A stretch of DNA of 64,000 nucleotides from Xylanimonas cellulosilytica DSM 15894 (GCF_000024965.1 NC_013530.1:1054001-1118000), one strand, 5' to 3'. Positions 1 to 9,381 are shown, numbered from the stretch's first letter. The notes: generated by a model not told the origin, from the letters alone. Translations and numbers: made by a program.

Positions 1-1
1 G

Positions 2-997
2 CTGCTGCGCGCCCAGCCGCACCTGGAGGTGGTGCGCGACGGCGACTGCGTCGTCGCCCGCACCCGCCTCGGCCGGGCGCAGCGCGTCGTGCTCGCCGGC
101 CACCTCGACACCGTGCCGCTCGCCGTCCCGCCCAACCTGCCCACACGCCGGGCCGCCGCCGAGACCGGGGACGAGCTGTGGGGCCGCGGCACCGTGGACA
201 TGAAGGCCGGCATCGCTGTCATGCTGGCGCTCGCCGTCGACCTGGGCCGCCCCGGCGCGGAGCCGACCAGCGACCTCACCTGGGTCTTCTACGACCAGGA
301 GGAGGTCGAGGCGGTCCGCAACGGCCTCGGCCGCCTGGCCCGGCACCGCCCCGACCTGCTGGAGGGCGACTTCGCGATCGTCGGCGAGCCGTCCGACGCC
401 GGCATCGAGGGCGGCTGCAACGGCACCATCCGCGTCGAGGTCTCCACGCGCGGCGTGGCCGCGCACTCGGCGCGCGCCTGGGCGGGCGTCAACGCCATCC
501 ACCTCGCCGCACCGATCCTCGACCGGCTCGCCGCCTACCAGCCCCGTGAGGTCGAGGTCGACGGGCTCGTGTACCGCGAGTCGCTCGGCGCCGTCGGCAT
601 CCGCGGGGGAGTGGCGGGCAACGTCATCCCCGACGCGTGCGTGGTCACCGTCAACTACCGGTTCGCGCCGTCGCTGACGCCCGCGGGGGCGGAGAACCAC
701 CTGCGCGAGCTGTTCGACGGCTTCGACGTCCAGGTCACCGACGTCGCGGGCGGCGCCCGGCCGGGCCTGGACGCGCCGCTGGCCGCGGCGTTCGCCGACG
801 CCGTCCTGGCCGTCACGGGCGGCACCCCACGCCCCAAGTACGGCTGGACCGACGTCGCCCGCTTCGCCGACCTCGGCATCCCCGCCGTCAACTTCGCCCC
901 CGGCGACCCGATGCTGGCCCACAAGGACGACGAGCGCGTGCCCGTCGCGCAGCTCGCGCTGTGCCGCGACGCCCTGCGCGCCTGGCTGCTGCCCTGA
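2..997 (+). CDS. dapE: Succinyl-diaminopimelate desuccinylase, 5' end cut by window edge
   Basis: Cytoplasmic zinc hydrolase of the M20 family that removes succinate from N-succinyl-LL-diaminopimelate, the step that provides LL-DAP for peptidoglycan and lysine. The visible sequence carries the M20 metal and catalytic motifs in order: [34 protein letters not shown] (general base and ligand glutamates), GEPSD and the C-terminal AHKDDERV histidine. [13 protein letters not shown] is the dimerisation-domain motif. The frame is open from base 2 and about 30 residues are missing compared with the usual 355-370, so the start lies outside the window; GTG at 29 is probably internal. The order dapE, LOG, folP2 matches other actinobacteria. 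The Gram-positive DapE type is well supported; a generic M20 peptidase is the only alternative. Confidence 0.9.
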   Translation: MLRAQPHLEVVRDGDCVVARTRLGRAQRVVLAGHLDTVPLAVPPNLPTRRAAAETGDELWGRGTVDMKAGIAVMLALAVDLGRPGAEPTSDLTWVFYDQEEVEAVRNGLGRLARHRPDLLEGDFAIVGEPSDAGIEGGCNGTIRVEVSTRGVAAHSARAWAGVNAIHLAAPILDRLAAYQPREVEVDGLVYRESLGAVGIRGGVAGNVIPDACVVTVNYRFAPSLTPAGAENHLRELFDGFDVQVTDVAGGARPGLDAPLAAAFADAVLAVTGGTPRPKYGWTDVARFADLGIPAVNFAPGDPMLAHKDDERVPVAQLALCRDALRAWLLP

Positions 998-1021
998 CCT
1001 CCGCCGATCTGGTCGCAGTCG

Positions 1022-1027
1022 TAGGGT
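1022..1027 (+). promoter_or_regulatory. Leaderless -10 box (TAGGGT)
   Basis: TAGGGT lies 6 bases before ATG 1034, the spacing seen at many starts in this window. Transcription would begin at or near that ATG, which opens an 8-codon reading frame rather than the LOG gene itself. Confidence 0.5.
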
Positions 1028-1033
1028 GGGCAG

Positions 1034-1060
1034 ATGAGCGATCGGAGAGGACGCGCATGA
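1034..1060 (+). CDS. Possible 8-residue leaderless upstream ORF (MSDRRGRA)
   Basis: ATG 1034 begins an 8-codon frame ending in TGA at 1058-1060. That stop overlaps the ATG (1057) of the following LOG-family gene as ATGA, and the frame contains the AGAGG (1046-1050) that serves as ribosome-binding site of that gene. A TAGGGT box is 6 bases upstream, so the transcript would be leaderless. The arrangement suggests translational coupling. It is inferred from spacing only; three arginine codons among eight could make it sensitive to translation rate, but nothing proves that it is translated. Confidence 0.4.
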   Translation: MSDRRGRA

Positions 1061-1863
1061 GCACTGACGACGGCGTCGCCCAGCAGGGCGCGGGGTACCG
1101 CAAAGGCCCGGTGCTGCTGCGCGGGAAGCAGATCCCCGAGAAGACCACCGACCAGCGCCTCCTGGCCGGGCCGGCGGACACGGACTGGCTGCACAACGAC
1201 CCGTGGCGGGTCATGCGCATCCAGTCGGAGTTCGTCGAGGGCTTCGGTGCGCTGGCCGAGGTCGGGCCTGCCGTCTCCGTGTTCGGCTCCGCGCGCACCC
1301 CGCGCGACCACCGTGACTACGCGGACGCCGTGCAGGTGGGGCGAGAGCTCGTCGACGAGGGCTACGCCGTCATCACCGGCGGCGGCCCCGGCATCATGGA
1401 GGCCGCCAACAGAGGTGCCAGTGAGGCGGGCGGGCTGTCCATCGGCCTCGGCATCGAGCTGCCCTTCGAGCAGGGCATGAACGAGTACGTGAACCTCGGC
1501 GTGAACTTCCGTTACTTCTTCGCGCGCAAGACGATGTTCGTCAAGTACGCGCAGGGGTTCATCGTCATGCCCGGCGGGTTCGGCACGTTCGACGAGCTGT
1601 TCGAGGCGCTCACCCTGGTCCAGACGCACAAGGTCACGGGCTTCCCGGTCGCGCTCGTGGGCAGCGAGTACTGGCAGGGCCTGCTGGACTGGCTGCGCGG
1701 CCCGGTGCTCGACCGCGGCATGGTCTCCGCCGCCGACCCCGACCTGCTGCACCTGACCGACGACCCCGCCGAGGCCGTGAAGTTCGTGCACGCCCGCGGG
1801 GCGGAGCTCGCCGCGGAGCTCGCCTCGCAGGCGGCAGCCGCCGCAGAGCCCCCCGAGGCGTGA
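1057..1863 (+). CDS. TIGR00730/LOG family Rossmann-fold protein
   Basis: 268-residue protein of the LOG (Lonely Guy) family, whose characterised members are cytokinin riboside 5'-monophosphate phosphoribohydrolases; many bacterial members cleave nucleoside 5'-monophosphates. The nucleotide-binding motif GGGPGIMEAANRG is followed by PGGFGTFDELFEALTLVQ, which contains the family signature PGGxGTxxE. The N-terminal 60 residues (YRKGPVLLRGKQIPEKTTDQ) are typical of the longer actinobacterial group like Rv1205. The start at 1057 is chosen for AGAGG 7 bases upstream and because homology begins there. The stop overlaps the folP2 start. The physiological substrate is not shown by the sequence. Confidence 0.88.
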   Translation: MSTDDGVAQQGAGYRKGPVLLRGKQIPEKTTDQRLLAGPADTDWLHNDPWRVMRIQSEFVEGFGALAEVGPAVSVFGSARTPRDHRDYADAVQVGRELVDEGYAVITGGGPGIMEAANRGASEAGGLSIGLGIELPFEQGMNEYVNLGVNFRYFFARKTMFVKYAQGFIVMPGGFGTFDELFEALTLVQTHKVTGFPVALVGSEYWQGLLDWLRGPVLDRGMVSAADPDLLHLTDDPAEAVKFVHARGAELAAELASQAAAAAEPPEA

Positions 1864-2831
1864 CGGCCGACGGCGCCACGGCGGCGTCGGGCACGGTGCC
1901 GCCGCCGGGCGTGCCGCTCGTCCTGCGTGGCCGCGAGCTGGGCCTGGTCACCGACGCCGCGGGCACCGTCTCGCGCCGCGGCGTCGTCATGGCCATCCTC
2001 AACCGCACCACCGACTCGTTCTACGCCCCGGCCCGCAAGCCCGACGACGACGCCGCGCTCGACGCCGCCCACCGCGCGTGGGCCGACGGCGCGGAGATCC
2101 TCGACGTCGGCGGCGTGCGGGCGGGCGTGGGACCGGTGGTGGACGAGGCGGAGGAGATCCGCCGCGTCGTGCCGTTCGTCGCGCGCGTGCGGGCCGAGGT
2201 GCCCGACCTGATGATCTCGGTGGACACCTGGCGGGCGGGCGTCGCGCGTGAGGCGATCGCCGCGGGTGCCGACCTGGTCAACGACACCTGGGCGGGCGCC
2301 GACCCGCACCTCGTCGAGGTCGCGGGGGAGGCGGGCGTCGGCGTCGTCTGCTCGCACACCGGCGGCGCGACGCCGCGCACGGACCCGCGCCGGGTCGAGT
2401 ACCCCGCGCCGGACGGCGTGGCCGACCCCCGCGACGGGGTGCTCCTCGACGTCCTGGCAACCCTGCGCCGGAGCGCCGGACGGGCCGTGGCCTGCGGGGT
2501 CCCGCCTGCCGGCGTGCTGGTGGACCCCACGCACGACTTCGGCAAGAACACGTGGCACTCGCTCCACCTGCTGCGCCGCACGCAGGCGCTGGCCGGGCTC
2601 GGGTTCCCGCTCCTGATGGCGTTGTCCCGCAAGGACTTCGTCGGCGAGACCCTCGGGCTGCCGCCCGACGAACGTCTCGAGGGGACGCTCGCGGCGACCG
2701 CCCTGGCCGCCTGGCTCGGTGCCCGCGTCTTCCGCGCGCACGACGTCGTCGCGACCCGCCGGACGCTGGATCTGGTCGCCGTGGTGCGCGACGAGGCGGC
2801 TCCCTCGCAGGTCGTGCGCGGTCTCGCCTGA
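1860..2831 (+). CDS. folP2: FolP2-type dihydropteroate synthase homologue
   Basis: 323-residue TIM-barrel protein of the pteroate synthase family. It is not a normal DHPS: the pterin/phosphate motif, usually LNVTPDSFSDGG, reads LNRTTDSFYAPA, and the usual GGESTRPGA loop reads GGVRAGVGPV. Later conserved pieces are present: SVDTWRA, DLVNDTWAG, DPTHDFGKNTWHS, LMALSRKDFVGE and a VVRGLA-like C-terminus. These features match mycobacterial FolP2 (Rv1207), reported to lack DHPS activity, rather than FolP1. GTG 1860 overlaps the previous stop (GTGA), so it is coupled to the LOG gene. In mycobacteria gpgS and fadD6 lie nearby; neither is here. The true reaction is unknown. Confidence 0.87.
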   Translation: MTADGATAASGTVPPPGVPLVLRGRELGLVTDAAGTVSRRGVVMAILNRTTDSFYAPARKPDDDAALDAAHRAWADGAEILDVGGVRAGVGPVVDEAEEIRRVVPFVARVRAEVPDLMISVDTWRAGVAREAIAAGADLVNDTWAGADPHLVEVAGEAGVGVVCSHTGGATPRTDPRRVEYPAPDGVADPRDGVLLDVLATLRRSAGRAVACGVPPAGVLVDPTHDFGKNTWHSLHLLRRTQALAGLGFPLLMALSRKDFVGETLGLPPDERLEGTLAATALAAWLGARVFRAHDVVATRRTLDLVAVVRDEAAPSQVVRGLA

Positions 2832-2852
2832 GCGGCCTCGTGCGCCGGGGGT

Positions 2853-2923
2853 TTCGAGGCGGGCCTTGGTGTGAACTAGACTGTGTCCTGGCGAAACGAC
2901 CGCAAGTGTGCACGAACTGCACA
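2853..2923 (+). promoter_or_regulatory. Candidate promoter and dyad before the DUF3117 gene
   Basis: A TAGACT -10 hexamer (2877-2882) follows a weak TTCGAG -35 (2853-2858) with 18 bases between. Downstream, TGTGCA (2907-2912) and TGCACA (2918-2923) form a 6-bp inverted repeat with a 5-base loop just ahead of the ribosome-binding site. The leader would be about 50 bases, so this gene differs from its leaderless neighbours. Confidence 0.35.
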
Positions 2924-2940
2924 GGAATGGAGTGCCACAG

Positions 2941-3108
2941 ATGGCTGCGATGAAGCCGCGCACGGGTGACGGCCCCCTGGAGGTCACCAAGGAGGGACGT
3001 GGCATCGTCATGCGGGTCCCGCTCGAAGGCGGCGGCCGTCTGGTCGTCGAGCTCAACGCCACCGAGGCGAGCGAGCTGGGCGAGGCGCTGAAGGCCGTCG
3101 TCGCCTGA
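2941..3108 (+). CDS. DUF3117 family small protein
   Basis: 55-residue protein beginning MAAMKPRTGDGPLEVTKEG and continuing with RGIVMRVPLEGGGRLVVEL. This is the almost invariant DUF3117 sequence of actinobacteria, the same family as Rv1211. Function is unknown; it is soluble, with no signal peptide or membrane segment. ATG 2941 has GGAG 8 bases upstream. A longer reading from 2908 is possible, but homologues start at MAAMKPR. The position directly after folP2 is conserved in mycobacteria, with other genes between. A perfect hairpin follows, so it ends its transcript. Confidence 0.93.
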   Translation: MAAMKPRTGDGPLEVTKEGRGIVMRVPLEGGGRLVVELNATEASELGEALKAVVA

Positions 3109-3124
3109 CGGACACGAACTCACT

Positions 3125-3161
3125 GCGAGACGCGGGCCAGGACACCTGGCCCGCGTCTCGC
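3125..3161. terminator. Bidirectional hairpin terminator
   Basis: A perfect 16-bp stem (3125-3140 with 3146-3161) closes a 5-base loop (GACAC). It sits between the convergent DUF3117 and methyltransferase genes. There is no T-run, which is usual for high-GC actinobacterial terminators. Confidence 0.8.
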
Positions 3162-3167
3162 CGTTCG

Positions 3168-3806
3168 TCAGGCCTTCTTGACCGCGAGCAGCAGCCCGTC
3201 GCCCACCGGGACCAGCGCGGGGACCAGCCCGGTGTCGGCCAGCACCGACCGGCCGAGCTCACGCGCCGCCGTCGTCGCCTCGTCCTGAGCCGCCCGGTCC
3301 GCGACGTTCCCGCCCTGCAGGGCGCCCGCGACGGCCAGGATCCCGCCCGGCCGCAGCATCCGGAGCGCCTCGACGGCGAAGTCGAACCAGGCGTGCGGCT
3401 CACCGCCGATCAGCACCAGGTCGTAGCCGCCATCGGCGAGCCGCGGCAGCACCTCCTGCGGCCGGCCGGCGATCACCCGCGTGCGGACGGGTGGCAGCCC
3501 GGCCTCCGCGAACGCCAGCCGGGCCGCGCGCAGGTGCTCGGCCTCCGGGTCGATCGCGGTCAGGACGCCGTCGTCCGGCATGCCGCGCAGCAGCCACAGG
3601 GCGGCGACCCCGGCGCTCGTGCCCACCTCCACCACGGCCCGCGCACCGAGCGTGGCCGCAAGCACCGACAGCAGCGCCCCGGCGCCGGGGGAGACGGCCG
3701 CGCAGCCCAGGTCCTCGGCACGCTCGCGCGCCCGCTGCACCACCGCGTCCTCCGGCACGAACCCCTCGCCGTACAGCCAGGCGGTGCGGGCGGCGTCGGC
3801 GGTGAT
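3168..3806 (-). CDS. SAM-dependent O-methyltransferase, class I (Rv1220c-like)
   Basis: Methyltransferase of the caffeoyl-CoA/catechol O-methyltransferase fold. Motif I is VVEVGTSAGVAALWLL, the acidic loop is LTAIDPEAEHL and the post-I strand is DLVLIGGEPH. It lies divergently from sigE, as Rv1220c does. Homology begins at the residues ITADAART. No ATG, GTG or TTG lies in frame near this point; the only in-frame start codon upstream is GTG 3944, which would run into the sigE coding region. At 3816-3811 there is GGAGGA followed after 4 bases by ATC (3806-3804), giving a 212-residue protein close to the 215 of Rv1220c. I use this unusual start; it could instead hide a sequence change. The substrate is unknown. 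Confidence 0.82.
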   Translation of the reverse strand: MTADAARTAWLYGEGFVPEDAVVQRARERAEDLGCAAVSPGAGALLSVLAATLGARAVVEVGTSAGVAALWLLRGMPDDGVLTAIDPEAEHLRAARLAFAEAGLPPVRTRVIAGRPQEVLPRLADGGYDLVLIGGEPHAWFDFAVEALRMLRPGGILAVAGALQGGNVADRAAQDEATTAARELGRSVLADTGLVPALVPVGDGLLLAVKKA

Positions 3807-3895
3807 GTGGTCCTCCGGGAAGGGATGTCGGGAAAGGGTGAAGGTGTGGCCGTCAGCAAGCCCGGCCCGCAGGATGCTAGCGCCCCCGTGCCACG

Positions 3896-4483
3896 ATGGT
3901 GCCGATGAGCAGCCTGCCTGTGGCCGACGTGACCGGCGCCGCACCGGCGCCCGGCGCCGCCGAGACGTGGACGCCCCCGACGTGGGACGCGATCGTGCGC
4001 GAGCACTCCGCCCGCGTGTACCGGCTCGCCTACCGCCTGACCGGCAACCGGCACGACGCCGAGGACCTCACGCAAGAGACGTTCCTGCGCGTCTTCCGCT
4101 CGCTGTCGGGCTTCACGCCCGGCACGTTCGAGGGCTGGCTGCACCGCATCACCACCAACCTGTTCCTCGACTCGGTGCGCCGCGCCAAGCGGGTGCGCAT
4201 GGACGCGATGGGCGACGACGCCGCCCGGGTGGTCGACGACGACGCCTTCGGCCGGCCGGAGCGCGGCTTCGAGCACGCCCACCTCGACAACGACGTGCAG
4301 GCGGCCCTCGACGCGCTGAGCCCCGAGTTCCGCGCCGCCGTCGTGCTGTGCGACATCGAGGGCCTGTCGTACGAGGAGATCGCGGTGACCCTCGGGGTCA
4401 AGCTCGGCACGGTGCGCTCGCGCATCCACCGCGCCCGTGCGCAGCTCCGCGGCGAGCTCGCCCACCGGAGGACGGACCGATGA
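3896..4483 (+). CDS. sigE: ECF RNA polymerase sigma factor SigE
   Basis: 195-residue extracytoplasmic-function sigma factor. Region 2 (about residues 30-100) contains [20 protein letters not shown] and [16 protein letters not shown]. Region 4 (about 135-190) contains [19 protein letters not shown] and [20 protein letters not shown], the helix-turn-helix that reads the -35 element. Following it are a zinc anti-sigma factor and tatB, the order of Rv1221-Rv1222-Rv1224, which identifies it as SigE of the cell-envelope stress response. ATG 3905 is an alternative start. The stop overlaps the anti-sigma start (ATGA). The htrA protease gene that follows in mycobacteria is absent. Confidence 0.93.
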   Translation: MVPMSSLPVADVTGAAPAPGAAETWTPPTWDAIVREHSARVYRLAYRLTGNRHDAEDLTQETFLRVFRSLSGFTPGTFEGWLHRITTNLFLDSVRRAKRVRMDAMGDDAARVVDDDAFGRPERGFEHAHLDNDVQAALDALSPEFRAAVVLCDIEGLSYEEIAVTLGVKLGTVRSRIHRARAQLRGELAHRRTDR

Positions 4484-5463
4484 CGGCCCCGCACCGCGCC
4501 GGAGCGCACCTCGGGGAGTGGCTGAGCCCGCTGGCCGACGGGCAGCTCCCGCCCGCCCAGGCCGAACGGGCGCTCGCCCACGTCGCCTCCTGCCGCACGT
4601 GCGCTGCAGGGCTGGAGGCCGAACGGTCCGCGCGGCTGGCCCTCGCGGACGCCCGCGAGGTCGCGGCGGCCCCGGACCTCGCCGACCGGCTCATGGCCCT
4701 GTGCGCAACCGTGCCGCCCACCTCCGGCGACCCGCTGCGCGAGCGCCCTGCCGGCGTCGTCGGAGGCACGGCCGCGGCAGCTTTCACCTCCCCGCTGACC
4801 GGCGACGTCACGACGGGGACGCGGCGCCGTCGCCTGCGCCGTGGGATCGGCGCCGGCCTCGGCAGCGTCGGCCTCGCGGCCGGGGTGCTGTTCGTCGCGG
4901 GGGAGTCCCCCGTCGTCGTGCCCGACCCCACGCCGGCGCAGGCGCTGACCCTGCTGGCCCGTACGTCGGCCGGCGGGCACGCCGCGGGCGACGACGTGCT
5001 CGACCTGGCCCGCGAGAGCGCCGGAACGCACGGCACGCCCGACGACGCAGCGTTCGCGTGGGTCGCCGAGCAGGGGTGGGTCGGCCCGGACGCGCTGCCC
5101 GCCGGGCTCCGGCTCTCGACGCTGCGGCTGGTGGGCGCCGACGCGCAGGTGCTCGAGCTGGACCTGGAGGGGACGCCGGGCCACGTCGTCGTGCGCGAGC
5201 AGCGCGGGCGGCTGGGGGCGGTGCCGGGGACGGCGCAGGAGGTGCTGGGCGGGCGCACCGTGACGGTGCTCTCGACCGAGCCGTGGCATGTCGCCTGGCA
5301 GGCGGGCGACGTCGTCGTGGACGTCGCGGCGGACGTGCCGGACGACGTGCTCGAGGACGTGCTGGCGGCGTTCTCCGCCGGCGCGTACCGCACCGGCCTG
5401 CTGCCGCGCCTCGCGCGCGGGTGGACGACGGTGCGCGCCGCCGTCGTGCGCACCTCGCCCTGA
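4480..5463 (+). CDS. rseA: Anti-sigma E factor, zinc-finger (zf-HC2) type
   Basis: 327-residue protein expected to bind and inhibit SigE. The N-terminal zinc-binding anti-sigma domain shows [11 protein letters not shown] (the HxxxCxxC motif) at about residues 29-39. A hydrophobic segment, [20 protein letters not shown], at about residues 127-147 could span the membrane once, leaving about 180 C-terminal residues outside. Mycobacterial RseA is only about 150 residues, so this is an extended version with a large C-terminal sensor-like domain of no recognised family. ATG 4480 overlaps the sigE stop, consistent with 1:1 coupled synthesis. Confidence 0.85.
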   Translation: MTAPHRAGAHLGEWLSPLADGQLPPAQAERALAHVASCRTCAAGLEAERSARLALADAREVAAAPDLADRLMALCATVPPTSGDPLRERPAGVVGGTAAAAFTSPLTGDVTTGTRRRRLRRGIGAGLGSVGLAAGVLFVAGESPVVVPDPTPAQALTLLARTSAGGHAAGDDVLDLARESAGTHGTPDDAAFAWVAEQGWVGPDALPAGLRLSTLRLVGADAQVLELDLEGTPGHVVVREQRGRLGAVPGTAQEVLGGRTVTVLSTEPWHVAWQAGDVVVDVAADVPDDVLEDVLAAFSAGAYRTGLLPRLARGWTTVRAAVVRTSP

Positions 5464-5526
5464 GGCTGCGCGTCGAGCACTGCTCGCGGGCTGCCCGCGG
5501 TGCACCGGGCCGAGGTATGGCGCGGT

Positions 5527-5532
5527 TAGGCT
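5527..5532 (+). promoter_or_regulatory. Leaderless -10 box (TAGGCT) of tatB
   Basis: TAGGCT ends 6 bases before GTG 5539. tatB thus appears to have its own promoter in addition to any read-through from sigE-rseA. Confidence 0.55.
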
Positions 5533-5538
5533 GGCCGC

Positions 5539-5925
5539 GTGTTGTTCGACATCAACGGCGGCGAGTTCCTCATCATCGTGGTGCTCGCGCTCGTGCTCAT
5601 CGGGCCCGAGCGGCTGCCGCAGTACGCGGCGCAGCTCGCGCGCCTGGTCAAGCGGGTGAAGTCGTTCGCGGCGGACGCGAAGGACAAGGTCTCGGACGAG
5701 CTCGGACCCGAGCTCGCCGACGTGGACTGGACGAAGCTCGACCCGCGGCAGTACGACCCGCGGCGCATCGTGCGCGACGCCCTGCTCGACGACGGGCCGC
5801 TGCTGGGCGGCGCGCGTCCCGCCGGTGCCACCGCGGTGGCCGCCGTCCCGGCCGCCGCCGCCGCTGCTGGATCTGCGGCCGGCGGCCCGGGCGGCCCGGC
5901 GCCGTTCGACCCCGAGGCCACCTGA
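5539..5925 (+). CDS. tatB: Sec-independent protein translocase subunit TatB
   Basis: 128-residue component of the twin-arginine translocase, where TatB with TatC recognises folded substrates. Residues 1-25 (INGGEFLIIVVLALVLIGPERLP) form the single transmembrane helix followed by the conserved GPE/RLP hinge. An amphipathic helix (YAAQLARLVKRVKSFAADAK) follows, then a charged region and an Ala/Gly/Pro-rich tail. The position after sigE-rseA is conserved in actinobacteria and separates TatB from TatA. Confidence 0.92.
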   Translation: MLFDINGGEFLIIVVLALVLIGPERLPQYAAQLARLVKRVKSFAADAKDKVSDELGPELADVDWTKLDPRQYDPRRIVRDALLDDGPLLGGARPAGATAVAAVPAAAAAAGSAAGGPGGPAPFDPEAT

Positions 5926-7104
<1,179 letters not shown>

Positions 7105-7114
7105 GGACCGGGAC

Positions 7115-7657
7115 GTGCACCTCCCCGAGCGGGGCCCCGCCCAGGCGCGGATCGGCATCTCCGTCGCCGTGCCCGAGCCGTGGGCGACCACGCTGCAGGA
7201 AGCCCGGACGGGCTTCGGCGACGAGCGCGCCACCCTGATCCCGCCGCACGTGACCGTGGTCGGGCCGACCGTCGTCGACGAGGCCGTCATGCCGGCGGTC
7301 TGGGAGCACCTGGAGAAGGTGGCGAACGAGACGCCCGTGTTCCGCCTGCACCTGCGGGGATCGGGCACGTTCCGGCCCGTGTCGCCGGTGGTGTTCGTCA
7401 ACGTCGTCGAGGGCATCGCGGAGTGCGAGCAGCTCGAGCGTGCCGCCCGGTCGGGCATCCTCGCCCAGGACTCGCGCTTCAACTACCACCCGCACGTCAC
7501 GGTCGCCCACGAGCTGCCCGACGCCGCGCTCGACCGTGCGTTCACGGAGATGGCCGGGTTCGACGCCGCCTTCGACGTCACCGCCATCTGGCAGTACGAG
7601 CACGGCGACGACGGCGTCTGGCGAGCCCAGCGCGCCTTCCCTCTCCGCGCGCCCTGA
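7115..7657 (+). CDS. 2'-5' RNA ligase/2H phosphoesterase family protein
   Basis: 180-residue member of the 2H phosphoesterase superfamily. The two catalytic HxT motifs are present as PPHVTVVGP (about residue 46) and YHPHVTVAHE (about residue 126), spaced as in LigT/ThpR proteins. These enzymes hydrolyse or ligate 2',3'-cyclic phosphate and 2'-5' linkages; the substrate here cannot be read from the sequence. The start at GTG 7115, 10 bases after trpS, is chosen because homology begins there and the upstream frame is the trpS coding region. Confidence 0.85.
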   Translation: MHLPERGPAQARIGISVAVPEPWATTLQEARTGFGDERATLIPPHVTVVGPTVVDEAVMPAVWEHLEKVANETPVFRLHLRGSGTFRPVSPVVFVNVVEGIAECEQLERAARSGILAQDSRFNYHPHVTVAHELPDAALDRAFTEMAGFDAAFDVTAIWQYEHGDDGVWRAQRAFPLRAP

Positions 7658-7718
7658 CCTCAGCACCCTGACCTCGGCGCGGCCCGGGGCTCGGGCTGCA
7701 CGCGGGGAGTTTCCTCCC

Positions 7719-7724
7719 TAGCGT
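7719..7724 (+). promoter_or_regulatory. Leaderless -10 box (TAGCGT) of the yihY-type gene
   Basis: TAGCGT ends 7 bases before GTG 7732. Confidence 0.5.
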
Positions 7725-7731
7725 CAGGGGG

Positions 7732-8616
7732 GTGAAGGGACCCCCAGCAGTGAGCCGCGCCGTCGAGCGGTGGAAGGAGTCGCGCGCCGGACGCACCGTT
7801 GCGTGGTACGGCGCGCGGAACGCCGCGCTGCTGTGCGGCGGCATCGCCTACGCGGCCCTGTTCAGCCTGTTCGCGGGCCTGACGATCGGCTGGTCGGTGT
7901 TCTCCGCGTCGCTGGGTCGCAACGACGACCTACGCGATGCCGTCCTGGAGCAGGTCGACACGTGGATGCCGGGCCTGGTCGGCGAGGGGCCGGACGACCT
8001 GATCAACCCCGACCAGCTCGTCCTCCCGTCGGCGTGGACGTGGGCCAGCGTCGTCGCCGCCGTGGTGCTCCTGTTCTCGGCCCTGCGGGTCATGGCGGCC
8101 CTGCGCAGCTCGGTCCGCTCGATGTTCGACCTGCCGGCGACGGGCCAGAACCTGGTCCTCGTGCGGGTCTGGCAGCTCGCGGGGTTCGCCCTCCTGGGCG
8201 TCGCCGTGCTCGCCTCGGCGGGTGCCTCGGTCGCCGCGGGCGCCGTCGGTCAGGTCGTGGAGTCGTGGCTGGGCGGCAGTGAGCTCGTCGCCTGGGCGGT
8301 CCGGCTGGGCGCCGCCGTCGTCGGTATCGTCCTCGACGCGGCCGTCGTCGTCATGATCGTCACCGTCGTCGCCGGAGCCCGGCCGCGACGACGCGACCTC
8401 ATCTGGGGCAGCCTCGCCGCGGGCGCCGTCGCCGGGGCGCTGCGCTGGCTCGGCACCACGATCGTCGTCGGCTCCGCGGGCGCGAACCGCCTCCTGGCCC
8501 CGTTCGCCGCGATCATCACCATCCTGGTGCTGATCAACGTCGTCGCCCGGATCCTCCTGCTGGTCTGCGCCTGGATGTACGACCCGCCCCGCCTGGAGGA
8601 GGCGGAGGAGGGCTGA
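7732..8616 (+). CDS. YihY/BrkB family inner membrane protein
   Basis: 294-residue polytopic membrane protein. The family N-terminal amphipathic segment (RTVAWYGARNAALLCGGIAY) precedes the hydrophobic helix AALFSLFAGLTIGWSVF, and five further helices follow, including VAAVVLLFSALRVMAA and FAAIITILVLINVVARI. Family members were once called ribonuclease BN but are integral membrane proteins with no proven enzyme activity. A second GTG at 7750 is an alternative start. It converges with sdhB across only 12 bases. Confidence 0.88.
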   Translation: MKGPPAVSRAVERWKESRAGRTVAWYGARNAALLCGGIAYAALFSLFAGLTIGWSVFSASLGRNDDLRDAVLEQVDTWMPGLVGEGPDDLINPDQLVLPSAWTWASVVAAVVLLFSALRVMAALRSSVRSMFDLPATGQNLVLVRVWQLAGFALLGVAVLASAGASVAAGAVGQVVESWLGGSELVAWAVRLGAAVVGIVLDAAVVVMIVTVVAGARPRRRDLIWGSLAAGAVAGALRWLGTTIVVGSAGANRLLAPFAAIITILVLINVVARILLLVCAWMYDPPRLEEAEEG

Positions 8617-8628
8617 CGCGAGACGGGG

Positions 8629-9381
8629 TCAGAAGGCGCGGCGGATCATCGCCTGCTTGACCTCCTGGATCGCCTTCGTCACCTGGATGCCGCGCGGGCA
8701 CGCTTCCGTGCAGTTGAAGGTCGTGCGGCAGCGCCACACGCCCTCCTTGTCGTTGAGGATGTCCAGGCGCTGCTGGCCGCCCTCGTCACGGCTGTCGAAG
8801 ATGAAGCGGTGCGCGTTGACGATCGCGGCCGGGCCGAAGTACTGCCCGTCCGTCCAGAACACGGGGCACGACGACGTGCACGCGGCGCACAGGATGCACT
8901 TGGTGGTGTCGTCGAACTTCGCGTGGTCGGCGGCCGACTGCAGGCGCTCGCGCGTCGGCTCGTTGCCCGACGTGATGAGGAACGGCATCACCTCGCGGTA
9001 GGAGGCGAAGAACGGCTCCATGTCCACGACGAGGTCCTTGACCACGGGCAGGCCCTTGATGGGCTCGACCGTGATGGGCTTGTCGGGGTTGACGTCCTTG
9101 AGGAGCGTCTTGCAGGCGAGCCGGTTGCGGCCGTTGATGCGCATCGCGTCCGAGCCGCAGATGCCGTGGGCGCACGAGCGGCGGAACGTCAGCGACCCGT
9201 CCTGCTCCCACTTGATCTTGTGCAGCGCGTCGAGGATGCGGTCGGTGGCGTGCGCCTCGACCTGGAACTCCTCCCAGGTGGCCTCCGTGGAGACCTCGGG
9301 ATTGAAGCGCCGGATCTTGATCGTGACGGTGAAGGACTTCACCTCACCGACCTTGGCGGGTGCCTCAGCTACAGCAGTCAT
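8629..9381 (-). CDS. sdhB: Succinate dehydrogenase iron-sulfur subunit
   Basis: 250-residue complex II subunit that passes electrons from SdhA FAD to quinone. The N-terminal ferredoxin-like domain has the [2Fe-2S] cysteines in SCAHGICGSDAMRINGRNRL. The C-terminal domain has CILCAACTSSCP and CTEACPRGIQV for the [4Fe-4S] and [3Fe-4S] clusters. ATG 9381 overlaps the sdhA stop (ATGA). It is last in the sdhCDAB operon. Confidence 0.96.
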   Translation of the reverse strand: MTAVAEAPAKVGEVKSFTVTIKIRRFNPEVSTEATWEEFQVEAHATDRILDALHKIKWEQDGSLTFRRSCAHGICGSDAMRINGRNRLACKTLLKDVNPDKPITVEPIKGLPVVKDLVVDMEPFFASYREVMPFLITSGNEPTRERLQSAADHAKFDDTTKCILCAACTSSCPVFWTDGQYFGPAAIVNAHRFIFDSRDEGGQQRLDILNDKEGVWRCRTTFNCTEACPRGIQVTKAIQEVKQAMIRRAF

